Shown here piece by piece: positions 49,938 through 59,086 of a stretch of DNA of 64,000 nucleotides (within the stretch, counting starts at the first letter, position 1; every line of letters starts with the position of its first letter). This stretch comes from Evansella sp. AB-P1 (GTDB lineage Bacteria; Bacillota; Bacilli; Bacillales; Salisediminibacteriaceae): positions 1-64,000 of the forward strand of contig NZ_JARUKY010000025.1 in NCBI RefSeq assembly GCF_029688925.1, read 5' to 3'. The notes under the pieces are model-generated. The model was not told the DNA's origin. It ran no database searches and saw nothing but the letters and a program-made list of their open reading frames with translations. Made by a program: the position numbers and the translations under genes.

Positions 49938-50321
49938 ATGAAGGAAATGCAAGCGTATGCTAAACAATATCATAAAGATATGAACTGGGAAATACATAAT
50001 GATAACTATGAAAGAACGAGAGCATCACTTTTAAATAATTATATGTTACTTACAACCGAAATGGCCGAAGTCGCTGAAGAATTTAGGAGAGCCTTTAATA
50101 TGGCTAATAAAAGTATTCAAGAGGGAATGGATGAAGATAAAGCTTTTGAACTAGCAAAGGAAGCTGTAAAAGAAGATCTTGGTAAAGAATTTGCAGATTG
50201 TCTAGCTTATATCACTAAAATGGCAAATTATTTTGAAATTGATTTAGAGGATAGTTTCTACAATAAAATGAATGAAGTTAAGAACAGAAAAAATAAAGAT
50301 GTTCGGTTAATGCCTAAATAA
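49938..50321 (+). CDS. MazG-like nucleotide pyrophosphohydrolase
   Basis: A 127-residue all-helical protein with the MazG/dUTPase-like metal motif: LLTTEMAEVAEEFRRAF (ExxE, about residues 38-50) and LGKEFADCLAYITKMANYFEID (ExxD, about 90-110). Members hydrolyse abnormal or excess nucleoside triphosphates. AAAGGGG precedes the ATG. It stands alone. The substrate is not predictable. Confidence 0.82.
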   Translation: MKEMQAYAKQYHKDMNWEIHNDNYERTRASLLNNYMLLTTEMAEVAEEFRRAFNMANKSIQEGMDEDKAFELAKEAVKEDLGKEFADCLAYITKMANYFEIDLEDSFYNKMNEVKNRKNKDVRLMPK

Positions 50322-50473
50322 ACGATAAAATGGTACCAAACCTCTCCCAAATTAAAGCTTTACTGCACGGAATGCTTACCATAAACATTCCATTTTAAAG
50401 TTAGGAAAGAATGAAAGGAATTTTGGTACTAATGTATTTCATGTTTTTTCAGGAGCACTATTTTTAGATGAGT

Positions 50474-50520
50474 AAAAAAAGGTAGATCCAATATGCTAAA
50501 GCCTTCGGATCTACCTTTTT
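50474..50520. terminator. Bidirectional terminator
   Basis: Stem AAAAAGGTAGATCC / GGATCTACCTTTTT with A and T tracts on both sides. It serves the MazG-like gene (plus) and the gene at 50557 (minus). Confidence 0.9.
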
Positions 50521-50556
50521 ATTCAATTTTATCATGCCAAACTCGTAGATTAATTG

Positions 50557-50778
50557 CTACCTTCTTTTATTTTGTAATTCACCCTCAATAATATTCACCG
50601 TCTCTACTTCAACATGCACAATATTGTTGTGGAGGTTTTCCACACTAACTACTTTCCCTTTACGGCCTTTGATTTTAATTCCTGCTCCTTCAGCTGGTAC
50701 ACTTTTGAGAAGTTGGCTTAACACAATATCTCTCTTTTCATAAAAATTAACATGATACATATTCCTCACCCATTTCAC
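50557..50778 (-). CDS. Small protein with KOW/DUF2187-like segment (about 67-73 aa)
   Basis: The segment GAGIKIKGRKGKVVSVENLHNNIVHVEVETV resembles the beta-barrel of DUF2187 (YkvS) or KOW-type proteins, which may bind nucleic acid. The start is uncertain: GTG 50778, GTG 50769 or ATG 50760 are possible, with GGTGAGGA nearby. It is convergent with the MazG-like gene. Function unknown. Confidence 0.6.
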   Translation of the reverse strand: MKWVRNMYHVNFYEKRDIVLSQLLKSVPAEGAGIKIKGRKGKVVSVENLHNNIVHVEVETVNIIEGELQNKRR

Positions 50779-51018
50779 CTAATCTTTAATATTCTTCATT
50801 ATGGAATATATGATGCTATATTAAAATTCATTCTGATTAGATAAATTAAATGTTTTCTTACAGTTTGAATTACTGAAATTTCCGAATGAGATAGCCTATC
50901 TTCTTTAGATGTGGGAGTATTAGGAAGGATAAAACAACCGTTATCACATGTTTAATAGCTGTATCTCCTGAATTTGATAATTTTCAGCTCCAACGTACAA
51001 GAGGAACCAATATCTTTA

Positions 51019-51053
51019 GTTTCGCAAAACGAATGAATCGGAAGAACCGTCCC
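51019..51053 (+). repeat. Family A, loop plus right arm
   Basis: GTTTCGCAAAACGAATGAATC and GGAAGAACCGTCCC; the left arm is missing. It lies in the 50779-51180 gap, which has no gene otherwise. Confidence 0.8.
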
Positions 51054-51180
51054 AAAATGTTTTGGATGTAAAAAACGAGGGAAGTGTTTTTACCAAGTAA
51101 TAATTATAGAGAGCACAAATTAACTTTATAGAACAATAGAGTTGTTTGTCATTGGTTAAAATTATTAGGAGGGATATTCA

Positions 51181-51330
51181 ATGTTGTGGTTTATATTCTT
51201 TATATTATTGATCCTATGGGTATTAGGAATGATTTCAGGACAAGTGCTTGGCGGCTTTTTGCATATCCTTCTAGTGGTAGCAATTGCAGTCGTATTAATT
51301 CGAGTCATTCAGGGACGAAGACCATTATAG
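51181..51330 (+). CDS. lmo0937 family small membrane protein (49 aa)
   Basis: A 49-residue protein with two hydrophobic helices (MLWFIFFILLILWVLGMIS and HILLVVAIAVVLIRVI) and the basic end QGRRPL. This layout is that of the lmo0937 family, often induced by envelope stress. AGGAGG lies upstream. It is below most length cut-offs. A long weak hairpin (AAGAAGCC / GGCTTCTT) follows. Confidence 0.8.
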   Translation: MLWFIFFILLILWVLGMISGQVLGGFLHILLVVAIAVVLIRVIQGRRPL

Positions 51331-51422
51331 ATTTGTTTTGAAAAAAGAAGCCTTTCCACAGGTATTTTAACGTGTAGTTGCAATACTCTGTTGGGTTGGC
51401 TTCTTCATTTAATAATTTTTAG

Positions 51423-52325
51423 TTATCCAGTAATCGGCTTATTTAACTGAAAGTCATAGGTTACTGAGGTTAATTGTTCGGATACGTCCCATAGTCTATT
51501 CATTGTTTCTTTATTATAGACTTTTCTGTGAGGGATTTCGATTGTTGGATTTCCTTTTCGATTACCTGCACCGTCTGGACCGATGTATTCTCCCCCAACT
51601 AATTCTTCGTCAGTAGCGGCCATAATTGTAGGTAGAGCTCCTTTTTCTGCTGATTGAGCAAATAGTTTCATAAGTGGCTTAATATACCAAGGTGTCTTAT
51701 TTTTTCCAATTCTAAACAGGTTTGTAGAAGAAATACCAGGATGTGCTGCTAGGCTGATAGTTTTATATCCGTATTGTTTCAAGCGGTCGTCAAGTTCCTT
51801 CGCAAACAAGAGATTTGCTAGCTTGCTCTGACTATAAAACTTCATCGCTTTATATTCTTTTTCCCCGTCTAAATTATCAAAATCAATGACGCCGTTTCGA
51901 TGCGCAATAGAGCTTAACGTCACAACACGAGAGTGATGGCCTTTCTCTAATAAAGGAAGCAGAAGCCCTGTAAGTGCAAAATGACCTAAGTGATTTGCTC
52001 CAAATTGAAGCTCAAAGCCCTCCTCCGTTTTTGAATAAGGTGGAATCATGACCCCAGCATTATTAATTAGTAAATCTACTACATCGTATTTATTAGCAAA
52101 TTCTTCAGCAAAACTATAGATGGTGGATAACTTTGAAAGGTCTAGATAAAGAACATCTATGTTACCTTCTGGAAATAACTGAAGTAGCTCTTCTTTAGCT
52201 GATTTCCCTTTCGTTATATCTCTCACCGCTATGACTACGGAATTTCCTGTGCTTAAAAAATACTTGGCTGTTTCTAAGCCTAAGCCACTATTCGCACCTG
52301 TAATAACAACTCTTTTATTTGACAT
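51423..52325 (-). CDS. Short-chain dehydrogenase (retinol-dehydrogenase-like)
   Basis: A 300-residue SDR enzyme. Cofactor motif VVITGANSGLGLETA, DLLINNAGVM, and catalytic Ser/Tyr/Lys in LSSIAHRNGV...KFYSQSKLANLLF. The extended C-terminus with HPGISSTNLFR matches the retinol/WW-domain-oxidoreductase-like group common in Bacillus; the substrate is unknown. ATG 52325 (MSNKR) is six bases after GGGAGA. It stands alone. Confidence 0.88.
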   Translation of the reverse strand: MSNKRVVITGANSGLGLETAKYFLSTGNSVVIAVRDITKGKSAKEELLQLFPEGNIDVLYLDLSKLSTIYSFAEEFANKYDVVDLLINNAGVMIPPYSKTEEGFELQFGANHLGHFALTGLLLPLLEKGHHSRVVTLSSIAHRNGVIDFDNLDGEKEYKAMKFYSQSKLANLLFAKELDDRLKQYGYKTISLAAHPGISSTNLFRIGKNKTPWYIKPLMKLFAQSAEKGALPTIMAATDEELVGGEYIGPDGAGNRKGNPTIEIPHRKVYNKETMNRLWDVSEQLTSVTYDFQLNKPITG

Positions 52326-52380
52326 GTACATTCTCCCTATCTATATATATTGAAATGAATACTAAGCTTAAGTCTGTAAA

Positions 52381-52396
52381 AGAACCGCTACCACGT
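52381..52396 (+). repeat. Family A right arm, decayed
   Basis: AGAACCGCTACCACG, about two changes from AGAACCGTCCCCACG. It sits immediately upstream of family B copy 4. Confidence 0.45.
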
Positions 52397-52419
52397 TGAT
52401 ACAATAGTACAGTCTAATT

Positions 52420-52545
52420 TAAAAGGTAATTTATAAATTTTTTTCTAACGTTGTCTAGGAGACAGGATGTCGATGATTTAACCTTTGCCTACAGGACGTA
52501 GGCTGTACTTAGGCGTAATTGGGGCGCCTTGCGCTTTTCTTATTA
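52420..52545 (+). repeat. Family B repeat, copy 4
   Basis: AAAAGGTAATTTATAAA, then CTAACGTTGTCTAGGAGACA, then GGATGTCGATGATTTAACC, then CTACAGGACGTAGGCTGTAC, then TTGGGGCGCCTTGCGCTTTT. It is the cleanest copy. Downstream to 52774 I see no convincing gene. Confidence 0.85.
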
Positions 52546-52774
52546 TAATTGATGAATGTGAATATAACATGAACAAAAATAATGAGCTTGAAGGAAGTGG
52601 AAGGAATGAGAGACTAGGTATAAATATGAGTGATGTATCTAGGAGAAGTGGCGGATCCTGTACTTCTATTAACTCCAAATATCGCTTCATATTTTCATAT
52701 AAATTCATAATGAAGGATAAATCACTTTCCTTATAGAATACTTTATGAATGAAATGCTATGAAGGAGATTCGTC

Positions 52775-55282
52775 ATGCGTAAAGGAAATGATAAAGGAAA
52801 CAGCAAAAATTACGATGATAATTCAATTCAATATGAAGCAGTTAAACAGGGCCGGAATGTGTTAGCCTACCTATTATTAGAGACAAAAAGATGTTATAAA
52901 GAAGGCTTATTTTCCGATGCCAAACAAAACATGGAAAAGGCATATATGATGTATGAAAAGTATGTGGATAGAGAGCCACCTGTATGTGTACAGCTCATGT
53001 TTGGTAAAGTTTTAGAAAAAAACGGAGATCTTAAACAAGCGTTAAATCACTTTAATGAACAATACACTAAGCATAATTCCATAAAAGCATTAATTAGCTT
53101 GGGATATATCAGTATCACTCTTCGTGATTTGACTTACTTAAAACAATATGAAAAGACTTGTTTAGAACGGATCGATTCTCCATCGTTACCTCTCAATGAG
53201 AAGCTGCATTTACAAGTTATTCTAGGTTATTTTTTCTCCTATATGGGGAAAGATACTTCCCTTGTACAGGATATGGTCCATTTTCATAAAGAGAACAGTA
53301 CGATACTTCATGAAAAGTTAAAAGTAGTAGATTATATTCGATGGATATACAATTTGCATATTCTTCAATTATTAAATAATCGTCCTTGGACTGAAAGGGC
53401 ACAGTTCATTTATGAAGCTGAATCACTGGCGGAGCAATATAACCATAAAGCTATGTTGATGAATATTTATAACCTGATGGGCATTGGATTATTGGAAGAG
53501 AACGTGATTAGAGCAAAAGAGTACATGATAAAATCGAAGGATTTAGCAATAACACTTGGAAATAAACAACATGAGATGAACGCCTATACAAATTTATTTA
53601 TGTTCTATCAGTATTTAGGGGATACAAAACATGCTATAGAACTGGCTAATAAAGCACAAAGGATTGGAAAAGCAATCAATTCGAACTTTAATGAAATCAA
53701 TTTAGTGAAGCTTTACTATCTCATTGAGGATTATGCACAAGCATTGGAACTCATTAATGAAATAAAGCCTATAGTACGGAGTAAAAACCTGACTATCACA
53801 AGAGTTGATGCTTTGGTTTTTCAATATAAAATTATCGTAAAGCAAAATGATGTGAAAAAAGCCACAAGGCTGTGGCCTTTTATTGAAAAGGTGTGTAAAA
53901 ATCATAAGGACAAAGTAGACCTACTATTAATTCAATGTCAGTATTTTACCTTACTTAAGCAATATGATAAAACAATTCCAATGGCAATAAAATGTATGGA
54001 TGAAGAGAACCTAAGCGTAGAAAATAAGCTTGAATTTTCAATGGTTCTTCTAGAAGCCTTTATCCAATCAGTTAATGATGAAGCATTCGCAAAGTATATA
54101 AAATATTTTGAAAATTTAGTATATAACAAGGGTTACTTTGGCTATCTTGGCTATGTTTATTATTATAAAGGGTTATTTTATATGAAAAAGGAATCTTATA
54201 TCCAAGCAAGAGTTATGTTTCTTCGGTCTAAAAGTTATTTCAGCAAGGTAAATAATCTTCTTAAACAAAAGGAAATGGAGAATCTTATTGAAAATATAGA
54301 CCAACTAACATTAGAGATACCATTTAATAAGCAGCTAGAAATGATGAATTTACTCACAAAAAATGAAATAATGTTTGATAGCATTAGATTAGTTCATTCT
54401 GGCAAGGACCTTGATGATATCTGTAAAAATATAACGAAAGTGCTACATGAAAATTTGTTGTTCGATCATGTTTATTTTCATTTTAAAATTGATAGAGAGA
54501 GAACGAAGACACTATACGTTTCTGATAAGTTACAATGTGAGAATATAACCAATGATAAAGTGAATGTAGCCTTTAGAAAAGTCATTCAAGGAAAGGAAGT
54601 GTGTCAATTTGAAGTTAACAACTTGCATTATCATGGAGTTCCACTTCTCTCCGATGAAAATGAGGTTGTTTCCACTATTCTGATAGAAAATCAAAGTGTT
54701 CTTTCTGAACAAAGCTTTTATTTTATAGAACAATTTTTACAATTTATTGCACCTAAGATTGAAAAGGTTATCTTTAATGAACTTGTACATGTTGATTACT
54801 TAACAAAGCTCTATAACAGGAACTATTTTATTAAAAGGTTAAACGAAGAGTTTCAAAAAACAGTGGATTTTCAATCGAATCTTTCTTTTATTATGATTGA
54901 TATTGATGATTTTAGATATTTTAATAATCAATTTGGCCATGCAGAAGGGGATCGTATTTTGGAAAGTGTAGCCACGACTATCCTCCAGTCTGTTCGCAGT
55001 GGTGATATTGTTGGTCGGTATGGTGGAGAGGAATTAATTGTTATCCTTCCTAATACGGATTCTGGGATTGCCAAGGTTGTAGCCTATCGGATTCTAAACA
55101 AAATACGAAACATTCATGTAAATGATATGTATCAAATAACAGCTAGCATAGGTGTATCAAGTGTAGATAAAGACACTCCTATGAATATCCAAGAATTGAT
55201 AGACAAAGCTGATTTTGCAGAAAGATATGCCAAGGAACACGGTAAAAATCAAGTATTTTGTTTTTGGGAGATTTCTTCGTAG
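52775..55282 (+). CDS. TPR-repeat diguanylate cyclase (GGDEF)
   Basis: An 835-residue soluble protein. Residues about 20-510 are helical TPR-like repeats. About 540-690 look like a GAF-type domain. Residues about 695-830 are a GGDEF domain with DYLTKLYNRNYF, MIDIDDFRYFNNQFGH and the active GGEEL motif at about 750. An I-site RSGD lies five residues before GGEEL, so product inhibition by cyclic-di-GMP is likely. It should make cyclic-di-GMP in response to a protein or small-molecule signal. GAAGGAG precedes the ATG. It may be countered by the HD-GYP protein at 44591. Confidence 0.9.
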   Translation: MRKGNDKGNSKNYDDNSIQYEAVKQGRNVLAYLLLETKRCYKEGLFSDAKQNMEKAYMMYEKYVDREPPVCVQLMFGKVLEKNGDLKQALNHFNEQYTKHNSIKALISLGYISITLRDLTYLKQYEKTCLERIDSPSLPLNEKLHLQVILGYFFSYMGKDTSLVQDMVHFHKENSTILHEKLKVVDYIRWIYNLHILQLLNNRPWTERAQFIYEAESLAEQYNHKAMLMNIYNLMGIGLLEENVIRAKEYMIKSKDLAITLGNKQHEMNAYTNLFMFYQYLGDTKHAIELANKAQRIGKAINSNFNEINLVKLYYLIEDYAQALELINEIKPIVRSKNLTITRVDALVFQYKIIVKQNDVKKATRLWPFIEKVCKNHKDKVDLLLIQCQYFTLLKQYDKTIPMAIKCMDEENLSVENKLEFSMVLLEAFIQSVNDEAFAKYIKYFENLVYNKGYFGYLGYVYYYKGLFYMKKESYIQARVMFLRSKSYFSKVNNLLKQKEMENLIENIDQLTLEIPFNKQLEMMNLLTKNEIMFDSIRLVHSGKDLDDICKNITKVLHENLLFDHVYFHFKIDRERTKTLYVSDKLQCENITNDKVNVAFRKVIQGKEVCQFEVNNLHYHGVPLLSDENEVVSTILIENQSVLSEQSFYFIEQFLQFIAPKIEKVIFNELVHVDYLTKLYNRNYFIKRLNEEFQKTVDFQSNLSFIMIDIDDFRYFNNQFGHAEGDRILESVATTILQSVRSGDIVGRYGGEELIVILPNTDSGIAKVVAYRILNKIRNIHVNDMYQITASIGVSSVDKDTPMNIQELIDKADFAERYAKEHGKNQVFCFWEISS

Positions 55283-55312
55283 GAAGAAGGGACATGCAGA
55301 GGAGGTTACATA

Positions 55313-55879
55313 ATGATAAATGAAAAAAAAGAGTTGTCACCAGAACAGTGTGAGGAATTACTCAAAACTTTAGAAGCTCGATTTGTGGAAAATATGAACC
55401 GTCATAAAGAGATTGAATGGGAAAATGTGCGAGTAAAGCTGCAAGCTAATACTGAAAAAATGTGGTCACTTAATGAAATGGAAGTAACTGCCGGTGAACC
55501 GGATGTGGTTGATTATGATATAAAGACGGGCGAATACATTTTTTATGATTGTTCAGCGGAAAGTCCTAAGGGCCGCAGAAGTGTTTGTTATGATCGTGAA
55601 GCGCTGGAGTCAAGGAAGAAACATAAACCAGAAAATAATGCTATAGATATGGCTACTTCTATGGGCATTGAACTTTTAACGGAAGCAGAATATCGGGAAC
55701 TACAGAATCTTGGGAATTTCGATATGAAAACGTCGAGTTGGGTTAAAACACCTGCGAGTATTAGAAAACTTGGAGGGGCCATCTTTTGTGATCGTCGCTA
55801 TGACACTGTTTTTGTGTACCACAATGGAGCTGAATCCTATTTTGCTGCTAGAGGGTTTCGTGGGTCGCTAAGAGTCTAA
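55313..55879 (+). CDS. DUF4256 domain-containing protein
   Basis: A 188-residue protein fitting DUF4256 throughout: LSPEQCEELLKTLEARFVENMNRHKEIEW, LNEMEVTAGEPDVVDYD, DCSAESPKGRRSVCYDREALE, and the C-terminal FCDRRYDTVFVYHNGAESYFAARGFRG. It often occurs in Gram-positive bacteria; function unknown. AGGAGGT precedes the ATG, 30 bases after the GGDEF gene, so the two may be co-transcribed. Confidence 0.88.
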   Translation: MINEKKELSPEQCEELLKTLEARFVENMNRHKEIEWENVRVKLQANTEKMWSLNEMEVTAGEPDVVDYDIKTGEYIFYDCSAESPKGRRSVCYDREALESRKKHKPENNAIDMATSMGIELLTEAEYRELQNLGNFDMKTSSWVKTPASIRKLGGAIFCDRRYDTVFVYHNGAESYFAARGFRGSLRV

Positions 55880-55930
55880 CGTTTCGTGTATCTTCACCGA
55901 GTCTCGTAAGATTCATTTTTGAAAATCATA

Positions 55931-55975
55931 CACTAACCGCCCTGATAATAAGTTATTACCTGGGCGGTTAGTGCT
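55931..55975. terminator. Hairpin between convergent genes
   Basis: A 12-bp perfect stem CACTAACCGCCC / GGGCGGTTAGTG. The T tracts are weak. It lies between DUF4256 and the convergent MFS gene. Confidence 0.75.
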
Positions 55976-55995
55976 AGTTTGATGTTTACTGAACT

Positions 55996-57273
55996 TTATG
56001 CTTCTTTGAGCTTTTCTTTATTAGGCTTGGTTGCTAGAAGCGCGCAAGCTAAGCCGATGACCGGAAAAATGAGTGACATCAGTAAAACTGGAGTATAACT
56101 TTGGAACAAATCAAACCCAAAACCAAAGGGTAGTGGACCGAGAGAGGACCCAACAACCCCGAAGGTTACACCTACACCATTAATACTACCAATATATTTT
56201 CGCCCAAAATAATTTGGCCAGATCACACTGGTGGAAATTCTCCCTAATCCATTAGCCACCCCCCAAAGTACGCCAAGTACAATCGCAACGAAATAATTTG
56301 TTAAAATTAGAAGGAGTAAAAGAACAAGAAATTCAATAATGAAAACGATGGCTAGTAAATAATTTGTTTTAATTTTTTCTGTAATAAATCCTGAGATAAA
56401 TGACATAGGAATCCCTACAAAGGCCGTTAAGCTTAATACCATGGCAGCCACCGATGGTTCTAATTGATTCGACCCAAAGATAGAGATGATATGGAAGGTA
56501 ATTCCTGTATTGATCATAGATGGGATTGCCACACAAATTAAAATCATCCAAAAGGCTCTTGTTTTCGTCGCTTCCTTTAATCGCCAACTTACCTCACTGA
56601 TAGGAACGGGGACGCCCATTCCTGTACTTCTCTTGTTTTTCTCTTTCTTAACCTTCCCATCAGGAACAAGCCCCACATCTTCTGGTCTATTTCGTACTCC
56701 AAAAAAAGCAATAGGTACAAACAAAACTAAGATAGCAAATCCCCAAAACCTCCAAGCAAACTGCCAATCCCATGTCTCGATTAACCATGTATTAATTATG
56801 GGGAACAACATAGCACTAGCAAAGCTGGCTAATGAGACAAAGCTTACCGCCCGTCCCCTTTTTTCGATAAACCATTGAGCAACTAAAGTGTTTGGAATTA
56901 ACCCCATACTACCTTGACCTAATAAACGAATGAGGAAGAACCCAATAGCAAACATCCACATGGAACTTACAATACTATTAAAAAAACAGGCAGCTGCTAA
57001 AGCAGTACTGGCGAATACCAACATGGTACGTTGTCCAAATCGATCTATATATCTTCCTACAAGCATCATAGAAAATCCTGCTATTAACGTAGCCACAGAG
57101 TATAATCCAGATACTTCGGTCCTAGACCAACCAAAGCTCTTTATGTATTCATCTACAAACATAGAATTGGAATAGGTTTGACCTGGTCCAGAAAAAAACA
57201 CGCCCATGGCGGCAATCAAAACCATAAACCAACCATAATAAAACGTTTGAAAAATTCTATTGTTAACCATCAC
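55996..57273 (-). CDS. MFS transporter (monocarboxylate/oxalate-formate type)
   Basis: A 425-residue, 12-helix MFS protein. The N-terminal FYYGWFMVLIAAMGVFFSGPGQTYSNSMFVDEYIKSFGWSRTEVSGLYS is characteristic of the OFA/MCT-like group. GRYIDRFGQRTMLVFAS is the motif-A loop, and a second cytoplasmic loop after helix 6 is charged (KVKKEKNKRST). The substrate is probably a small organic acid, but this is inference. It stands alone. Confidence 0.85.
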   Translation of the reverse strand: MMVNNRIFQTFYYGWFMVLIAAMGVFFSGPGQTYSNSMFVDEYIKSFGWSRTEVSGLYSVATLIAGFSMMLVGRYIDRFGQRTMLVFASTALAAACFFNSIVSSMWMFAIGFFLIRLLGQGSMGLIPNTLVAQWFIEKRGRAVSFVSLASFASAMLFPIINTWLIETWDWQFAWRFWGFAILVLFVPIAFFGVRNRPEDVGLVPDGKVKKEKNKRSTGMGVPVPISEVSWRLKEATKTRAFWMILICVAIPSMINTGITFHIISIFGSNQLEPSVAAMVLSLTAFVGIPMSFISGFITEKIKTNYLLAIVFIIEFLVLLLLLILTNYFVAIVLGVLWGVANGLGRISTSVIWPNYFGRKYIGSINGVGVTFGVVGSSLGPLPFGFGFDLFQSYTPVLLMSLIFPVIGLACALLATKPNKEKLKEA

Positions 57274-57590
57274 ACACCACCAATTAATCTAATAAACAAG
57301 TTTTTGAAAACGAAGGAAGTAGTGAAGGATAAGAGGTGTAGTTAAAGAAACTAATAATCTATAATATAACACTTAAAAATAATAAATTCTAATGTTCCGT
57401 ATTAGATTATGGTGAAAAATGATTAAATCTAGACGTTGATTTAATAAAAAATTTTAGTTCTTATAATAAGAGTTTTATATAACTCTTTTTTGAGATGAGA
57501 AAATACATTGGTGACCATAACTGGAGTGTGAAGAAAGCTCTATATTAGGCCGAAGATTATTGTTTTAGTAATGTATCCTAATTACTGTTT

Positions 57591-57625
57591 TTCCCACGAC
57601 CAGAATACGTATCGTGGGAATGTTG
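57591..57625. terminator. Hairpin in the 57274-57748 gap
   Basis: Stem TTCCCACGA / TCGTGGGAA followed by TGTTGTTTTT. No adjacent plus-strand gene was found for it to end. The remaining gap is AT-rich and shows no gene. Confidence 0.55.
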
Positions 57626-57748
57626 TTTTTATTGGTACAATGAATGTTTACCCTTAAAGACACGTTGAGGGGCCCACGAAATTGTGAAATTTAGTTAATA
57701 TTTAGGTTAGGTTTTTTAGAGGGAGAATAAAGTAGTATTGCACAGAAG

Positions 57749-58294
57749 TTATTGCTTTTCGTTGATTATTTCTAATACACTTTGATGTTGCTTCTGGACA
57801 TTTGTTAAATGATTGATTTCACTCTTTAATTCGATCTTAACTTCATCTAGTTTTTTCATCATACTTCCGTAATAAAAGGCAACTTCCTTTCTCATTTCCG
57901 CTTGATCCCGCTTCATTTCCGCTTGTTCGGACTTCATTTCAGCTTGGTCCCGCCTCATTTCCGCTTGTTCGGACTTCATTTCCGCTTGGTCCCGCCTCAT
58001 TTCCGCTTGTTCGGACTTCATTTCAGCTTGGTCCCGCCTCATTTCCACTTGTTCGGACTTCATTTCTGCTTGGTCCCGCCTCATTTCAGCTTGATCCTGC
58101 TTCATTTCCGCTTGGTCTCGCCTCATTTCAGCTTGGTCCTGCTTCATTTCAGCTTGGTCACTTTTCAGTTGAACAAGAGACTTTTTCATTTCGTCCTGAT
58201 CGCTTTTGAGTTGAACAAGTGAACTATTCATTTCGGCTTGTCCTTGTGTCAAAGAATCTAGTCGCTGAAGAATCTGAGATAATACCTCTTCCAT
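57749..58294 (-). CDS. Coiled-coil protein built on heptad repeats
   Basis: A 181-residue protein. Residues about 22-130 are tandem heptads of the type QAEMRRD / QAEMKSE / QAEMKQD, about 14 in a row, arranged as 14-residue (42-bp) pairs. The N-terminus (EEVLSQILQRLDSL) and C-terminus (KKLDEVKIELKSEINHLTNVQ) are also helical. No membrane segment or signal. It has the same design as the protein at 7115-7513 but different residues (Gln/Ala/Glu/Met). ATG 58294 follows GGGAGGTG. Probably a long parallel coiled coil; role unknown. Confidence 0.7.
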   Translation of the reverse strand: MEEVLSQILQRLDSLTQGQAEMNSSLVQLKSDQDEMKKSLVQLKSDQAEMKQDQAEMRRDQAEMKQDQAEMRRDQAEMKSEQVEMRRDQAEMKSEQAEMRRDQAEMKSEQAEMRRDQAEMKSEQAEMKRDQAEMRKEVAFYYGSMMKKLDEVKIELKSEINHLTNVQKQHQSVLEIINEKQ

Positions 58295-58328
58295 TGTTTT
58301 CACCTCCCTTTTCATTATTATATTACAT

Positions 58329-58760
58329 CTAATTTTTTGATGGTATAGAATCTTTTAACTTATTTATTCCTTCCTTACAAACACCATATTGTAACCAGCT
58401 ACATCCTTTACATAAATGATCGAGATCTTCCGGTTGTATTAGTCGAGCAGTCCATTCAACTAATAGACTTTTAGAGTAGGTCTTGTTCTCGATTAAACCA
58501 AGATGCTCTATGACCCGTCCATCCATTGCCTTTACATGGTCGTTTGAACCTTCGCTAGCAATACAAATTGTTCCACCATTATGTGGGCATGCTTGACACG
58601 TATCATCCAGATCCTTAACCACTTTTATTTGGAATTCCTTTTCTTCATTTCTAATGTCTTTGACTATTGCATCCATCTCTTTCACAAACTCTGGACTATA
58701 ACCCATCCCCTGAAATCCATGTACGCATAGTAAATGATGCCCTCGTAATATCCGATCCAT
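58329..58760 (-). CDS. DUF1284 domain-containing protein
   Basis: A 143-residue protein starting RILRGHHLLCVHGFQGMGYSPEF, the DUF1284 signature. It carries six further cysteines in DDTCQACP, GGTICIAS and LCKGCSWLQYGVC, suggesting an iron-sulfur or zinc site. Function unknown. AGGAGAGGTTAG precedes the ATG. It lies 34 bases upstream of the coiled-coil gene in the same direction, so the two may share a transcript. Confidence 0.85.
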   Translation of the reverse strand: MDRILRGHHLLCVHGFQGMGYSPEFVKEMDAIVKDIRNEEKEFQIKVVKDLDDTCQACPHNGGTICIASEGSNDHVKAMDGRVIEHLGLIENKTYSKSLLVEWTARLIQPEDLDHLCKGCSWLQYGVCKEGINKLKDSIPSKN

Positions 58761-59086
58761 CTAACCTCTCCTGACCATATATTATAATTTAGTATTCTAA
58801 TTATATAACAGGGACCATGTTCGTTACAGTTTTGTGAAAGTTCACACGCAAATGTTACTGCCTCCCCGATGCTTATTAACAACAACATGTATGAAAAGAG
58901 GGGAGACCTAGATGAAGAACTTATAGGCATTTATAGGGTTTAAAGATTTTTTTTTATTTTTAAGAAAGAACGGGCACGTAACTAAAACAAAGTATAGTAT
59001 TTGAACATACCATAAATAGTAGAAGGTTTAATGATATTAATAAGCCTTTCTAAATGACAAGTTTATTATTGAGGAGGTTTTTTTAC
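58761..59086. other. Divergent intergenic region, no gene seen
   Basis: About 325 AT-rich bases between the DUF1284 gene (minus) and the 81-aa gene (plus). A 24-codon frame near 58870 has no convincing start. It presumably holds both promoters. Confidence 0.5.

Noticed and set aside
52478-52708. 76-codon minus-strand frame next to family B copy 4
   Set aside because: Its second half lies in the repeat and the first half has a poor start signal; no recognisable motif.
57902-58222. Possible CRISPR-like regular repeats
   Set aside because: The repeats are in frame, have no unique spacers, and encode heptads of a coiled-coil protein.
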